A stretch of 37,135 nt of DNA, taken from Saprospiraceae bacterium (GTDB lineage Bacteria; Bacteroidota; Bacteroidia; Chitinophagales; Saprospiraceae). A program made the position numbers and the translations under genes. Position 1 is the first letter of the stretch. The number at the start of each line of letters is the position of its first letter. The notes under the pieces are model-generated. The model ran no database searches. It was not told the DNA's origin and saw nothing but the letters and a program-made list of their open reading frames with translations. The DNA lies in contig JARGNR010000061.1 of the NCBI GenBank assembly GCA_029212405.1, forward strand, positions 1 through 37,135, in the 5' to 3' direction. Below, piece by piece: positions 28,891 through 36,665 of the stretch.

Positions 28891-31001
28891 ATACCAAAAA
28901 AAAGAAATTGAAAAAAGACCACAGCTTGCTTATTGGACGTAAGATAGGATCCATGGAATGTATAGAGGCCATCGAATTCGGGGATGCCGTCTTACTTATT
29001 GGAGATAAAAATGAACAATCCGTTTTTATTAAATCATCAATAGAAACGAACCCTTTAGAATATCACATAAATGATCAAATCATCACTCGTGTAGAATACA
29101 ATAGAGCACAAACCCTATTCATCTTACATACCTCTCAAAGCACTTATTTCAGGAATAAAGAAAATCAAGCAATTCCCGATTCAGAAAACTGGACAGACTA
29201 TTATTTAGAGCCCTTTACAGATACATTTTATAGAAAAGACAATCGAAACTATTGGTATGATATCCAAGGTAACCAATTGAGCACACCGTATTTTATTAAT
29301 AATGATATACTATGCTCTCTTGTAAATAAAACAAGTAAAAAATCTCTTTTTTATAAAGACCAAAAACTATTTACAAACACCAACCAAACCTTAGTCCAAG
29401 TAGGTAAAGTCGTATTTAATTCCAATCTAGATCGCATTACCTATTTTGGAGAAAAAATTACAGGTTTAGGATCAACTCGAGTGACATTTGATGAAAAAAA
29501 ATCAGTGCAAGAAGTACGTTTAGGGTTAGATAAATCTGCATTTATTTATGAAGACTCTTTCCTCCCATTTACCATTTTTGGTGATGAAATTATTGAACAT
29601 GAAGGCTCAAAACACATAGGCAACTATCACTTTGAACTATTTAAATCCCCAAAAAAATCATATGTCTTATGTGATTCATTTGATCGGATTTTACACTATG
29701 AAGACTTTCCACTGAGAGTAGATTTTGATTCGTTAAAATCGATCGGAACGATGGACATTATAAAAGTTCAAGGTCGTTCGACAGAATTTTACTATGACCT
29801 GTCTACTCATCTTCCATTTCAACCCTTTGGACAAAATGAATACATTCTTCAAATTGATGACTCACCGCTAGAAATCAATCATCAGCTATTTTATAATGTA
29901 GAAACCTCTTTTAGGAAGCTAGTATATTCATTTTCAGATGAGGAAGTTTTTAAAATAGACAAAGAAGAAATCCTTCCAGAAAAAATACAATTGGTTGAAG
30001 GATTCGAAAATCATTTTTGTTATAGCTCTATTAATGGAGCGAAGACATTGTGTACCCTTTCGACAAGAGAAACAATCCAACTAAAAGACACGACAATAAA
30101 AGTTGAAAAACTTCTAACTAAAACCAATTCAAAGCTGATTAATTTCCAATCTCAGCATCAGGAACATTTCGTAATGGATGCAAGATTTGGTTTTGATAAT
30201 CTAAAATTGGCTCAGATAGGAGAATACACTATTAAGCAAACAATAGACAGTCCTTTTTCATTGGGAGACAATACCTTTCAAAATGTATTGATTGAAACGT
30301 TGGGAGGGACCAAACAACGAGTGATCAATCTCAACAATCGCGAATTGGCTCTTTTTCATTTACCTCTTGATTTAAAAGCAGATACGGAACGATCACAGAC
30401 CTCCGTTTTTGCCGGAAACGATGTTGAACACATTGATCTAACTAAAGAGATTGTCATAGAGCAAAAAGTGTTTTACGAGGCAACATTCATCTCCTATTTA
30501 AATGACAGACAACAAATTATAATCCAAAAGGAAAACGGAAGACCTCTGCAATTTGATGGTCTTGGGCATCAAAATGAAATTGTTCAACATTTTGATCCGA
30601 CTACATTGGATACCGCATACCGATTGGGTAATCACAGAATTATTGGTGTCAGCACATTGTCAGAAGATTTGAAACAAAACCAATTGTTGTTTTCATTTCA
30701 TACAATGACCAGTTGGATTCCATTTTATGATAATTACCTTCCTATTTTCCGAAGAATTAAAGACTTTGACAATCGGACATCCTGGGAATACCACTTATTA
30801 GAAATCCACACCTTTACCAACGATAAAGAATATATCGCAGTAGAGCAAAATCCACCATTTAGAATATTAGCAGATAAAACAAAGGCCAAATTCAAACCCA
30901 GAATCATAAAACGAAAAGAGTTGTTGTTGACTTCTCCTGATGACGTATCCGCACTAAGGAGATTTTTAACCAATGCTGGGCATCTGGTGGTTGTAGAATA
31001 G
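28887..31001 (+). CDS. Beta-propeller-like (bpX-type) third component of the ternary system (704 aa)
   Basis: No signal peptide and almost entirely short beta strands with turns, in repeated units such as AVLLIGDKNEQSVFIKSS, TLFILHTSQSTYFRNKE and TAYRLGNHRIIGVS. This suggests a multi-blade propeller without WD40 signatures. The C-terminal ~60 residues (RIIKRKELLLTSPDD, then ALRRFLTNAGHLVVVE) form a separate small helical/strand tail. The assignment as the beta-propeller component rests on context: coupled by a 4-base overlap to a vWA gene and next to a divergent long MoxR gene, matching the described MoxR-vWA-beta-propeller (bpX) ternary arrangement. I cannot tell which bpX subfamily. It may sense a ligand or present a substrate to the MoxR-vWA machine. 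Confidence 0.7.
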   Translation: MNTKKKKLKKDHSLLIGRKIGSMECIEAIEFGDAVLLIGDKNEQSVFIKSSIETNPLEYHINDQIITRVEYNRAQTLFILHTSQSTYFRNKENQAIPDSENWTDYYLEPFTDTFYRKDNRNYWYDIQGNQLSTPYFINNDILCSLVNKTSKKSLFYKDQKLFTNTNQTLVQVGKVVFNSNLDRITYFGEKITGLGSTRVTFDEKKSVQEVRLGLDKSAFIYEDSFLPFTIFGDEIIEHEGSKHIGNYHFELFKSPKKSYVLCDSFDRILHYEDFPLRVDFDSLKSIGTMDIIKVQGRSTEFYYDLSTHLPFQPFGQNEYILQIDDSPLEINHQLFYNVETSFRKLVYSFSDEEVFKIDKEEILPEKIQLVEGFENHFCYSSINGAKTLCTLSTRETIQLKDTTIKVEKLLTKTNSKLINFQSQHQEHFVMDARFGFDNLKLAQIGEYTIKQTIDSPFSLGDNTFQNVLIETLGGTKQRVINLNNRELALFHLPLDLKADTERSQTSVFAGNDVEHIDLTKEIVIEQKVFYEATFISYLNDRQQIIIQKENGRPLQFDGLGHQNEIVQHFDPTTLDTAYRLGNHRIIGVSTLSEDLKQNQLLFSFHTMTSWIPFYDNYLPIFRRIKDFDNRTSWEYHLLEIHTFTNDKEYIAVEQNPPFRILADKTKAKFKPRIIKRKELLLTSPDDVSALRRFLTNAGHLVVVE

Positions 31002-31027
31002 AGAATTAGGATTCGAAATCATTTAGA

Positions 31028-31375
31028 TCAACTATCTTTCTTTTGTTTGCTAGTGAAATAGGTGACTGTTTTTCCATAGTAACGCCAAAGGCCATCCCCT
31101 CCACCGAACCAAATATTCCCTTCTTTATCTTCTGTTATCCCTAAAAATGGCCCATCTCCTTGAAAGGATCGAAATACAGTTCCCTTATCATCATAACGCG
31201 TTAGGTTTCCTGCGGGACTGGTTGTCCAAATATTCCTCTTCTTATCTTCATAGACACATATAACAAAATCATTTGCCATTTTTGTAAATGAACTACCATC
31301 AGAACGCCAAAGTCCATCGCCGCCGCCAATCCAGATATTTTCATTTCTGTCTTGTATTATTGACCACGTATTCAT
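31028..31375 (-). pseudogene. 3' part of a frameshifted propeller lipoprotein gene (Reg_prop-type repeats)
   Basis: It encodes NIWIGGGDGLWRSDGSSF, NIWTTSPAGNLTRYDDKG and NIWFGGGDGLWRYYGK repeats, typical of the 'two-component regulator propeller' (Reg_prop) blades, and ends TGA at 31028. Reading this frame upstream from its first Met gives an uninterrupted propeller sequence (KKIEEVAKENGESF) that joins directly to the blade at the end of the upstream frame. It is therefore the C-terminal part of the same protein, in the -1 frame relative to the 5' part. It has no obvious own start signal. No kinase or other domain follows, unlike hybrid two-component sensors. Confidence 0.7.
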
Positions 31376-31398
31376 AAAGCTTTCCCCATTTTCTTTTG

Positions 31399-32028
31399 CT
31401 ACTTCTTCGATTTTTTTCCATCATAAACAAATGTTTTGCCTCTTGTTCCAACCCATATTTCACCTGTTTGCACTTGCATTATACAGCTAACATTATTGTT
31501 GTCTTCTTGACTTGTAAGGGTATAATTTTTAAAAGAATTCCCGTCATAACGACTTATTCCACTACTTCCACCTATCCAGATATTGCCATCCTTATCTTCA
31601 AAAATGCACATGTTCCTCATACCAGCAAGACCGACTATATTGGTGAAATTTCTAATTCCACCTGAAACAGATTCAATATAAAATGCACCCGAATGACTAC
31701 TGGCTACCCAAATGTTTCCTTTACGATCTTCCAATACATCAAACGCATGCCAGCTGTCCAACCCTTCTGTTTTGGCTAAATGAGAAAAAGACGTTCCATC
31801 GTATCTGACAATATCAACGTATGAAGCAATTAAAAGATTTCCTTTATCATCCTGCTTTACTTTTCTGGTAATTCTGTATGGGGCAAATTGAGTAATTACA
31901 GTATCCACATCTGCTTTTGTAAATAATTTATCTTCATAACCATTTTCGATTTGGTCTGAATTTGTATTTGTTTGATCCTGATTCACTTTTTGTTTGCAAC
32001 TAGCAAATGCAAGTAGTATGAGTGCCAA
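31399..32028 (-). CDS. 5' part of a lipoprotein with Reg_prop beta-propeller repeats, cut by a frameshift
   Basis: The hydrophobic start ends in a lipobox FASC followed by KQK, so a lipoprotein is predicted. Blades carry NIWVASSHSGAFYIE, NIWIGGSSGISRYDGNSF and EIWVGTRGKTFVYDG, the NxWxG..GxxRYDG pattern of Reg_prop. The annotated frame can start only at a TTG (32026-32028). A better N-terminus, NRTTQICLALILLAFASC, begins at an ATT codon at 32050-32052 behind the AG-rich tract AAAGAAAGAAAG. The frame stops at a TAG just after a run of seven A; one extra A, or a -1 slip, restores a ~330-residue propeller. It converges on the bpX gene, 27 bases apart. It may be a decayed gene, a phase-variable one or a frameshifted one; binding role unknown. 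Confidence 0.65.
   Translation of the reverse strand: MALILLAFASCKQKVNQDQTNTNSDQIENGYEDKLFTKADVDTVITQFAPYRITRKVKQDDKGNLLIASYVDIVRYDGTSFSHLAKTEGLDSWHAFDVLEDRKGNIWVASSHSGAFYIESVSGGIRNFTNIVGLAGMRNMCIFEDKDGNIWIGGSSGISRYDGNSFKNYTLTSQEDNNNVSCIMQVQTGEIWVGTRGKTFVYDGKKSKK
31411..31417 (-). other. A7 homopolymer at the frameshift in the propeller lipoprotein gene
   Basis: On minus the reading is GGA AAA AAA TCG AAG AAG TAG. The heptamer A-AAA-AAA sits in the phase of a classical -1 slippery site. Moving back one base here gives the open frame that continues to 31028. Loss of one A, a sequencing error, phase variation and programmed slippage all fit. Confidence 0.6.
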
Positions 32029-32148
32029 GCATATTTGAGTTGTTCTGTTAATCTTTCTTTCTTTTATTATTGAGAAGGACTGGGTATATAGATAGGACGT
32101 AGCGATAGCAAATCTTCTCTGATATGCATTATTACATACTGAATTATA

Positions 32149-32973
32149 TCACTTTAAAGTTGAGACCATTTCTTCCCAATTTGAAATCTCCATCCTTCCA
32201 AATCTAGATTCATTATTTGGATATTTATCTATCCAGAAGTAAGTGTTTCTCATATCTTCAATGATTCCTAAGTAAGTTTCTTTTTCTAGCATTTTTTGCT
32301 TGAGTAGATCTAATTGTTTATTTGTCGCACCTTTTCCTGTTTTATTTTGATAAGCTCGAAGTAATTCTCCTATGGATTTGTTTAAATTTTCATTTGAACT
32401 TAATTTTTGTTTTAATGAATTTTTTATAAAATATTCGGATAATGATTTGTACATGCTTTCGCAAGTTTGATAGATGAATTTCCCCTTATACTTAGAATTA
32501 ATATTTAATGATTCTACTGCTTTATCTAAATTTCTTGTTGTCAGGAACGTATCAAAAAAATATGAAAATCCATTCTCTAATTGACCGAAGGAAATTTCTT
32601 TTTCAGGACCAATAATTGCTAATGCAGGTGCTCGACTTACTGTTGAGGCATTTAATCTATTCAATAGGCTAATAGTGAAATGCCCTCCAAAACAAAGAGC
32701 CATTGAAATTACAAGATTATTTCCTGTCAATCCGTTTATTTCCGTTGTTAATTCAGATAAATTATCCCATGTTAATCTAATGTTGTTTTTGAGACATATT
32801 CCATAATCACTTCCGTGACATTCAAGATGAATATGAGGATAAGTTTTATGATTTTTAACTTCATCCATAATCTGGTTAATTGATGACAAAAGGCTAGCAC
32901 TACTCTCGATTTGGTGGTATTGGCACTTTAGCCCTTTCTGTTCGCATCTCCTTTTTACTATATCATCATACAT
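32149..32973 (-). CDS. Stand-alone caspase/CHAT-like cysteine peptidase-fold protein (274 aa from first ATG)
   Basis: A caspase-like (clan CD) core is visible. A strand HIHLECHGSDYGI carries the candidate catalytic His53. A second strand NLVISMALCFGGHF carries the candidate Cys94, with the usual ~40-residue spacing. The C-terminal half (from ~165) is helical, with no membrane segment. The first ATG at 32973 seems too far in: the in-frame codons upstream (to a stop near 33054) read KFKSNSYHFLVSLDDEKFVR, which would supply the missing first strand and helix of the fold. No ATG, GTG or TTG precedes them. The gene may have lost its start or use a rare one. It neighbours a HEPN-nuclease and an Abi gene, so a defence effector role is plausible. 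It is not one of the TPR-CHAT families. Confidence 0.7.
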   Translation of the reverse strand: MYDDIVKRRCEQKGLKCQYHQIESSASLLSSINQIMDEVKNHKTYPHIHLECHGSDYGICLKNNIRLTWDNLSELTTEINGLTGNNLVISMALCFGGHFTISLLNRLNASTVSRAPALAIIGPEKEISFGQLENGFSYFFDTFLTTRNLDKAVESLNINSKYKGKFIYQTCESMYKSLSEYFIKNSLKQKLSSNENLNKSIGELLRAYQNKTGKGATNKQLDLLKQKMLEKETYLGIIEDMRNTYFWIDKYPNNESRFGRMEISNWEEMVSTLK

Positions 32974-33077
32974 AGATCTAACGAATTTTTCGTCATCAAG
33001 AGATACTAAAAAGTGATATGAGTTTGATTTAAATTTGATATTGATTTTAGTTTAAATTAAATACTGATTTTAGTTTT

Positions 33078-33151
33078 GGCTGCATGTAACGCCCAAGTAT
33101 ATCGAGCTGCTGACCGAAGGAAACCTGATCTAATTTGACGTGTTGTGTGCC
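33078..33151. repeat. Weak attC-like imperfect inverted repeat
   Basis: The element runs from GGC at 33078 to GCC at 33151 with ATGTAAC on the left and GTTGTGT on the right. Each matches the integron simple-site consensus (RYYYAAC / GTTRRRY) at six of seven positions. The inner arms (GCCCAAGTATATC against GATCTAATTTGACG) are partly complementary, and the 74-base length is within the attC range. No integrase is in the window, so this is only suggestive. Confidence 0.3.
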
Positions 33152-33163
33152 ATTTATTTTTTA

Positions 33164-34129
33164 CTAGTTATCAAAGCTTTTAATTACTGATATATAATAT
33201 TGTTGACCATTAATAATGTATTCTGGTTTTTCTGTAATTTGAATTTTACGCTTATCATATTTGTATGGAAACCAGAATATTCCATGGTTGATATTGGCTT
33301 TTTCTAAGCTATTTAGCATTTGTTTATCCATTGCCGATTTATATTTTGTATTGCCATTTTTTATATCTACGATAATTGGAGTGTTATCTATAATCACTTC
33401 CAAGTCTACTTCAAACGAATAGTCTTTTGTGTGATATATTTTATTTCTAGAATTCGGAATTTGAATTGATGAGAAATCCAAAAAGGCAGAAAATTGTCCT
33501 ACTAGTTCATTTTCATTAGTTGTTTCATCTAAATCTCTTGCGTAAGAATATTCTCTAATTATGGCTTCTAATTTCTCAACTGGGGGTAAATCATTGTCAG
33601 CTAATATTGCCCCTAACTTAGTTTGCAGTTGTGCTTTATCTTTGGTTTTCCTTTCCTCGTATTGGTAAGATAATTCTTCCAAAATCTGTTCGAATATTAG
33701 ATAGGTATAAGCTGATACATTTACTATTGCTAAAAAGGCTTCTTTTTCATTAAAGAATAACTTAAAATCATGTGTTGATTTATTTCTCCATTCTTGGCGA
33801 TATAGGGTAAAATATTGCAAAACACGTTCATTAAGGCTTGTTTCTGATAAAATGAATCGTTCAATTTCGTATATAGTTTTAAACTTCTTGTCTTTTTTAA
33901 CTATTAGTTGATTTGTTAGTACTAAATACAATTGCCTTAAACTCCCTTCAAATGCCTGATTTGTTCGGTAAATCACATCAGTGTAATTCTCTTCATCGCC
34001 TTCTTCTTTTCCTTTTACGTAAAAATGTTCCGCTCGCTTAATATGAGTAACGATTGCATCAAGATTCAATTTGGTTTCTATTGATTTGATATGTTTGACT
34101 TGGTCTTCAATTGAATTGATAATATCCAT
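33164..34129 (-). CDS. HEPN-like + PD-(D/E)xK nuclease-like fusion protein (321 aa)
   Basis: Residues ~1-165 are helical and end in a HEPN-type RNase motif R-x4-H (Arg115...His120 in WRNKSTHDF), after the paired helix TNQAFEGSLRQLYLVL. Residues ~205-315 look like a restriction-endonuclease fold. Candidate acids Glu240/Asp242/Glu244 in FEVDLEV are followed by IIVDIKNG with Asp255-x-Lys257, then a helix with QMLNSLEKA. Two nuclease-type modules in one short cytoplasmic protein is typical of toxin or defence effectors. No signal peptide or membrane segment. It is read in the same direction as the Abi-type gene upstream, with a long hairpin between them. Activity and targets are inferred from motifs only; the HEPN domain could instead be a non-catalytic dimerisation module. 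Confidence 0.65.
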   Translation of the reverse strand: MDIINSIEDQVKHIKSIETKLNLDAIVTHIKRAEHFYVKGKEEGDEENYTDVIYRTNQAFEGSLRQLYLVLTNQLIVKKDKKFKTIYEIERFILSETSLNERVLQYFTLYRQEWRNKSTHDFKLFFNEKEAFLAIVNVSAYTYLIFEQILEELSYQYEERKTKDKAQLQTKLGAILADNDLPPVEKLEAIIREYSYARDLDETTNENELVGQFSAFLDFSSIQIPNSRNKIYHTKDYSFEVDLEVIIDNTPIIVDIKNGNTKYKSAMDKQMLNSLEKANINHGIFWFPYKYDKRKIQITEKPEYIINGQQYYISVIKSFDN

Positions 34130-34162
34130 GTTCTTCTATTTGTCTTTAATGGCACGGTCTCG

Positions 34163-34206
34163 CATACCCATCAATCGTAAACAAAAGTTGACGATTGATG
34201 GGTATG
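34163..34206. repeat. Perfect 16-bp inverted repeat hairpin between Abi-type and HEPN-nuclease genes
   Basis: CATACCCATCAATCGT (34163-34178) is mirrored exactly by its complement at 34191-34206. Within the 12-base spacer a further 3-bp AAC/GTT pairing closes an AAAA tetraloop after one A-G mismatch. It lies 19 bases past the Abi-type stop. There is no T-run on either side, so it is more likely an RNA-processing or insulator hairpin, or a mobile/REP-like element, than a standard terminator. Confidence 0.7.
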
Positions 34207-34224
34207 TATTGTTTCCAGCTGTTT

Positions 34225-35037
34225 TTATTCTTCTTTTCTCGTTTGATACTCTTTTGAATCAATTACAAAATCACAAATTGAAATTGCACAATTAACTGCT
34301 AATTTTGCATGGTGTTTTGATGGTTTCTTTTTCGTTGCATGTCTATCTCCATAACTATTACTCACCCCAGCTAAACCATTTACAATTGAATTTAGACCAG
34401 AAAGAATTTGTATTATTGATTCTGGCATTTGCTCTTTATCTACATTCAATTTCAATTCTTTTTTTACCGATTTATAAAGTTGAGTTAAGTCTCCTTTGTA
34501 TTTAACTTCTTTTCTAGTAAGGTCTTCTATCAAATCAATAAATACTGCTTCTGTCAATGACCTTGCATTTGTAATGGCTCCGTTATAATCTCCCGTTGTG
34601 ATTTTATCATTACACTTTTCAACTTGTTCATTTACAAATTCATGTGAAAGTGTTTCAATTGTTTTAGCTTCTATTAAATTTCCAGTATCATCATAAATTT
34701 TGAAAAATTCTCCCTTCTTTTTAAACTTATATCCGTCGAATTTTAAAAAACTATTTACATGTTTAACAGCAGAATCTAAAACATCTTCTTTTCCGATAAA
34801 TTTTCTTACGTCTAAAATTTCTTCGATAAGCGATTTAAGTTCAGTTGAATTATTCATATCTCTCAATCTATCTTCTGCAAAAATATGTCTTGATGGAAAT
34901 CCAGCTTCGTAGATAAAATTGAATCCGTATCTATTAAATAATTTCACCAACTTAGGTCCACTTAAATATGGTGTAAATCCTGAATCTCCTGTTACTACTA
35001 ATTTTAAATGTTCAATTGTATTCTCTGATATTTTCAT
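34225..35037 (-). CDS. Abortive-infection (Abi_C-type) family protein (270 aa)
   Basis: The C-terminal third has the features of the Abi_C domain: TGDYNGAITNARSLTEAVF, a helix with LYKSVKKELKL, then ILSGLNSIVNGLAGVSN, YGDRHA and HAKLAVNCAISICDFVID. The family normally carries an Arg before the GDxH segment; here SNSYGDRH has Ser at that place. The N-terminal ~110 residues (FTPYLSGPKLVKLFNRYGFN) look like the companion domain that recurs with Abi_C. No signal peptide. Members of this family are linked to phage-triggered growth arrest. It is followed by the HEPN-nuclease gene on the same strand, with a 95-base gap holding the 16-bp hairpin. Whether the two genes act together is inferred from order only. 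Confidence 0.72.
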   Translation of the reverse strand: MKISENTIEHLKLVVTGDSGFTPYLSGPKLVKLFNRYGFNFIYEAGFPSRHIFAEDRLRDMNNSTELKSLIEEILDVRKFIGKEDVLDSAVKHVNSFLKFDGYKFKKKGEFFKIYDDTGNLIEAKTIETLSHEFVNEQVEKCNDKITTGDYNGAITNARSLTEAVFIDLIEDLTRKEVKYKGDLTQLYKSVKKELKLNVDKEQMPESIIQILSGLNSIVNGLAGVSNSYGDRHATKKKPSKHHAKLAVNCAISICDFVIDSKEYQTRKEE

Positions 35038-35241
35038 GGGTTGATTTTACTTCGACGTTCTTTGTTTTTTCTTTTAATAGTATGGAACACCCTAATACAC
35101 ACCACTCCTATATGACATATACACATGATGCCTATATCCCCATTACATCTGTAAGATATCACTTCCCAAATCTATGGAATACAATTGGGCATCGCCCCAT
35201 TTTAAAATCTATGCAACCCTTATATACTAAGATATTAGACA

Positions 35242-35263
35242 TGTACACATTTCAAAATGTACA
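35242..35263. repeat. Short inverted repeat in gene-free stretch
   Basis: Arms TGTACAcATTT and AAATGTACA pair over nine bases with one bulged C and a CA turn. No adjacent T-run. Confidence 0.35.
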
Positions 35264-35281
35264 AGATTTGCAATGGTCCAG

Positions 35282-35309
35282 TTGATCTAACCAACCTAAA
35301 TATACCATA
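35282..35309 (+). repeat. 28-base direct repeat, copy 1 (left of membrane gene)
   Basis: It starts TTGATCT and ends CTAAATATACCATA and is 24 of 28 identical to 36921-36948. The two copies flank the membrane protein gene at 35553-36623 and mark a ~1.6-kb unit. Confidence 0.55.
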
Positions 35310-35481
35310 TTGGGTACGCTTTTTTACATTCCTATTAAAAAAACTGAATTCATTTTCAAGGCAAGGAATATATCCGAAGATTTTGTTTGCATATACTCCC
35401 GTCCAAATTTTAGAATTGTAAGGCAATATGGGTTTACTTTAAATGCCTCAAATGCCTAAAGCATTAATAAAGCACTTGTAG

Positions 35482-35512
35482 CTCTTTCGTACCCGTTGTG
35501 ACTACGAAGGAG
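35482..35512. terminator. Possible hairpin terminator after the membrane protein gene
   Basis: CTCTTTCGTA pairs with TACGAAGGAG (one G-T wobble) around an 11-base loop, 40 bases beyond the stop of the membrane protein gene. There is no following T-run, so its terminator role is uncertain. Confidence 0.35.
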
Positions 35513-35552
35513 TCATGATCTTGGTCATTGCTTGATTGCTCTCATCCTTTAT

Positions 35553-36623
35553 TTATATTGAAATTGACCACATAAATGATAGTAGCGATATTAGTGTGAA
35601 TATTGAATAAAAAATAAATTTTGGACTTGTTGATTCCTTATCATATTTACTATTGTATTTGTAGATTTTTACTGCACCTAAATAGCATAGAGTAAAAATT
35701 ACTATACCAATGATTACGTTTAGGGTAGATTGGATTTTGTTTGAAATGAAAACGATTGAGTTACCTATTACTAATCGAATATTAACAATGAATCTACTTA
35801 GGTTGTATGATTGATTTTCTGTGTACTTTATAAGCCAATTTAATGGATATGACTCAGGTGGCAAACCACCTCGCTTCCCAAAATATGATTTTTCAAATTG
35901 TGGTATGTAGATCTCTCTAAAACCTGAATCAAAATTATTACAGACGAAGAAAAACATATCACTTTTAATTTTTGAATGGTTCGAATTTACTTCAAATGAA
36001 TCACAAGTAAATGATACACCCTCTTTATAGTATCTTTCATAATCTTGTAACAATTGAGCTTTCTGGGTTAGTTTAACTATATTTTCATATTTGATGATGA
36101 ATTCTTCTTTAGTATTTTCTTGATTCGATATCAGCGTATGCAAAGGAAAATCATTTTCTTTCAGATTATCATAAAGTTGGCTTATCTCTTGACTTTTGAA
36201 GATGCTCGGTGCTGTAGCCAAAAGTATTGCGGATATAGTGATTGTGGAAACAAGTACGATCAAAGGCTTGTTTCCATATGACGAAAGAAATCTTCTATTT
36301 TTTGTATCACTTCTTTTCTGAATATGATCTACAATTCTACTATAAGATGAAAGGATTGTAAAAAAACCTGAAAACATTATCACATACAAAATTAATAAGA
36401 CAAATTTTGAATAGTCCAGATAGGCTATTATTGAAAATAACGTCAATAAAATCATTGAAATAGTCACAGCTAATAAAATTTTATTGTAACCGATATGATG
36501 TCTAATTAGGAACTCATTGCTTATTCCTATCTTATTAAATACCATTCTTGCTATGGGAGTCTTGGGAGATAGTAATGCAAAAACGCCTGCAAAAGCACTT
36601 AGTCCAGATAAGAGTTCAAGCAT
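35553..36623 (-). CDS. Multi-pass membrane protein of unknown function (356 aa)
   Basis: Predicted membrane helices lie at about residues 4-18 (weak), 48-68, 72-93, 118-139, 300-318 and 336-354. A ~160-residue soluble part between residues ~140 and 297 carries charged helices (NTKEEFIIKYENIVKLTQKA) and a pair of Cys (FTCDSF, FFVCNNF). The start MLELLSGLSAFAGVFALLSP at the ATG 36621-36623 has no alternative nearby. I do not recognise a family. It lies alone between two gene-free stretches of about 510 bases that carry a direct repeat, downstream of nothing on its strand in the window. Membrane proteins with an internal sensor-like domain are common as effectors in accessory defence regions, but nothing in this sequence proves that role. 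Confidence 0.7.
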   Translation of the reverse strand: MLELLSGLSAFAGVFALLSPKTPIARMVFNKIGISNEFLIRHHIGYNKILLAVTISMILLTLFSIIAYLDYSKFVLLILYVIMFSGFFTILSSYSRIVDHIQKRSDTKNRRFLSSYGNKPLIVLVSTITISAILLATAPSIFKSQEISQLYDNLKENDFPLHTLISNQENTKEEFIIKYENIVKLTQKAQLLQDYERYYKEGVSFTCDSFEVNSNHSKIKSDMFFFVCNNFDSGFREIYIPQFEKSYFGKRGGLPPESYPLNWLIKYTENQSYNLSRFIVNIRLVIGNSIVFISNKIQSTLNVIIGIVIFTLCYLGAVKIYKYNSKYDKESTSPKFIFYSIFTLISLLSFMWSISI

Positions 36624-36665
36624 AATATTTTTCTATTTTATATTAATTCATGAGAGCCAATATAC

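Larger units (their letters stand above)
35038..35552. other. Gene-free 515 bases with hairpins and a repeat copy
   Basis: I find no convincing gene; the short frames here have no RBS, start context or recognisable sequence. It holds a hairpin with TGTACA arms (35242-35263), one copy of a 28-base direct repeat (35282-35309), a TTTAGAATTGTAAG block (35409-35422) that is inverted within the second copy area, and a 10-bp stem at 35482-35512. Confidence 0.6.

Noticed and set aside
31028-32028. Two independent small propeller genes
   Set aside because: The frames join seamlessly after a one-base shift at the A7 run, and the downstream part has no start signal of its own.
35235-35426. 63-aa minus-strand open frame
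   Set aside because: Lies in a repeat-bearing gene-free stretch, with no recognisable domain or translation signal.
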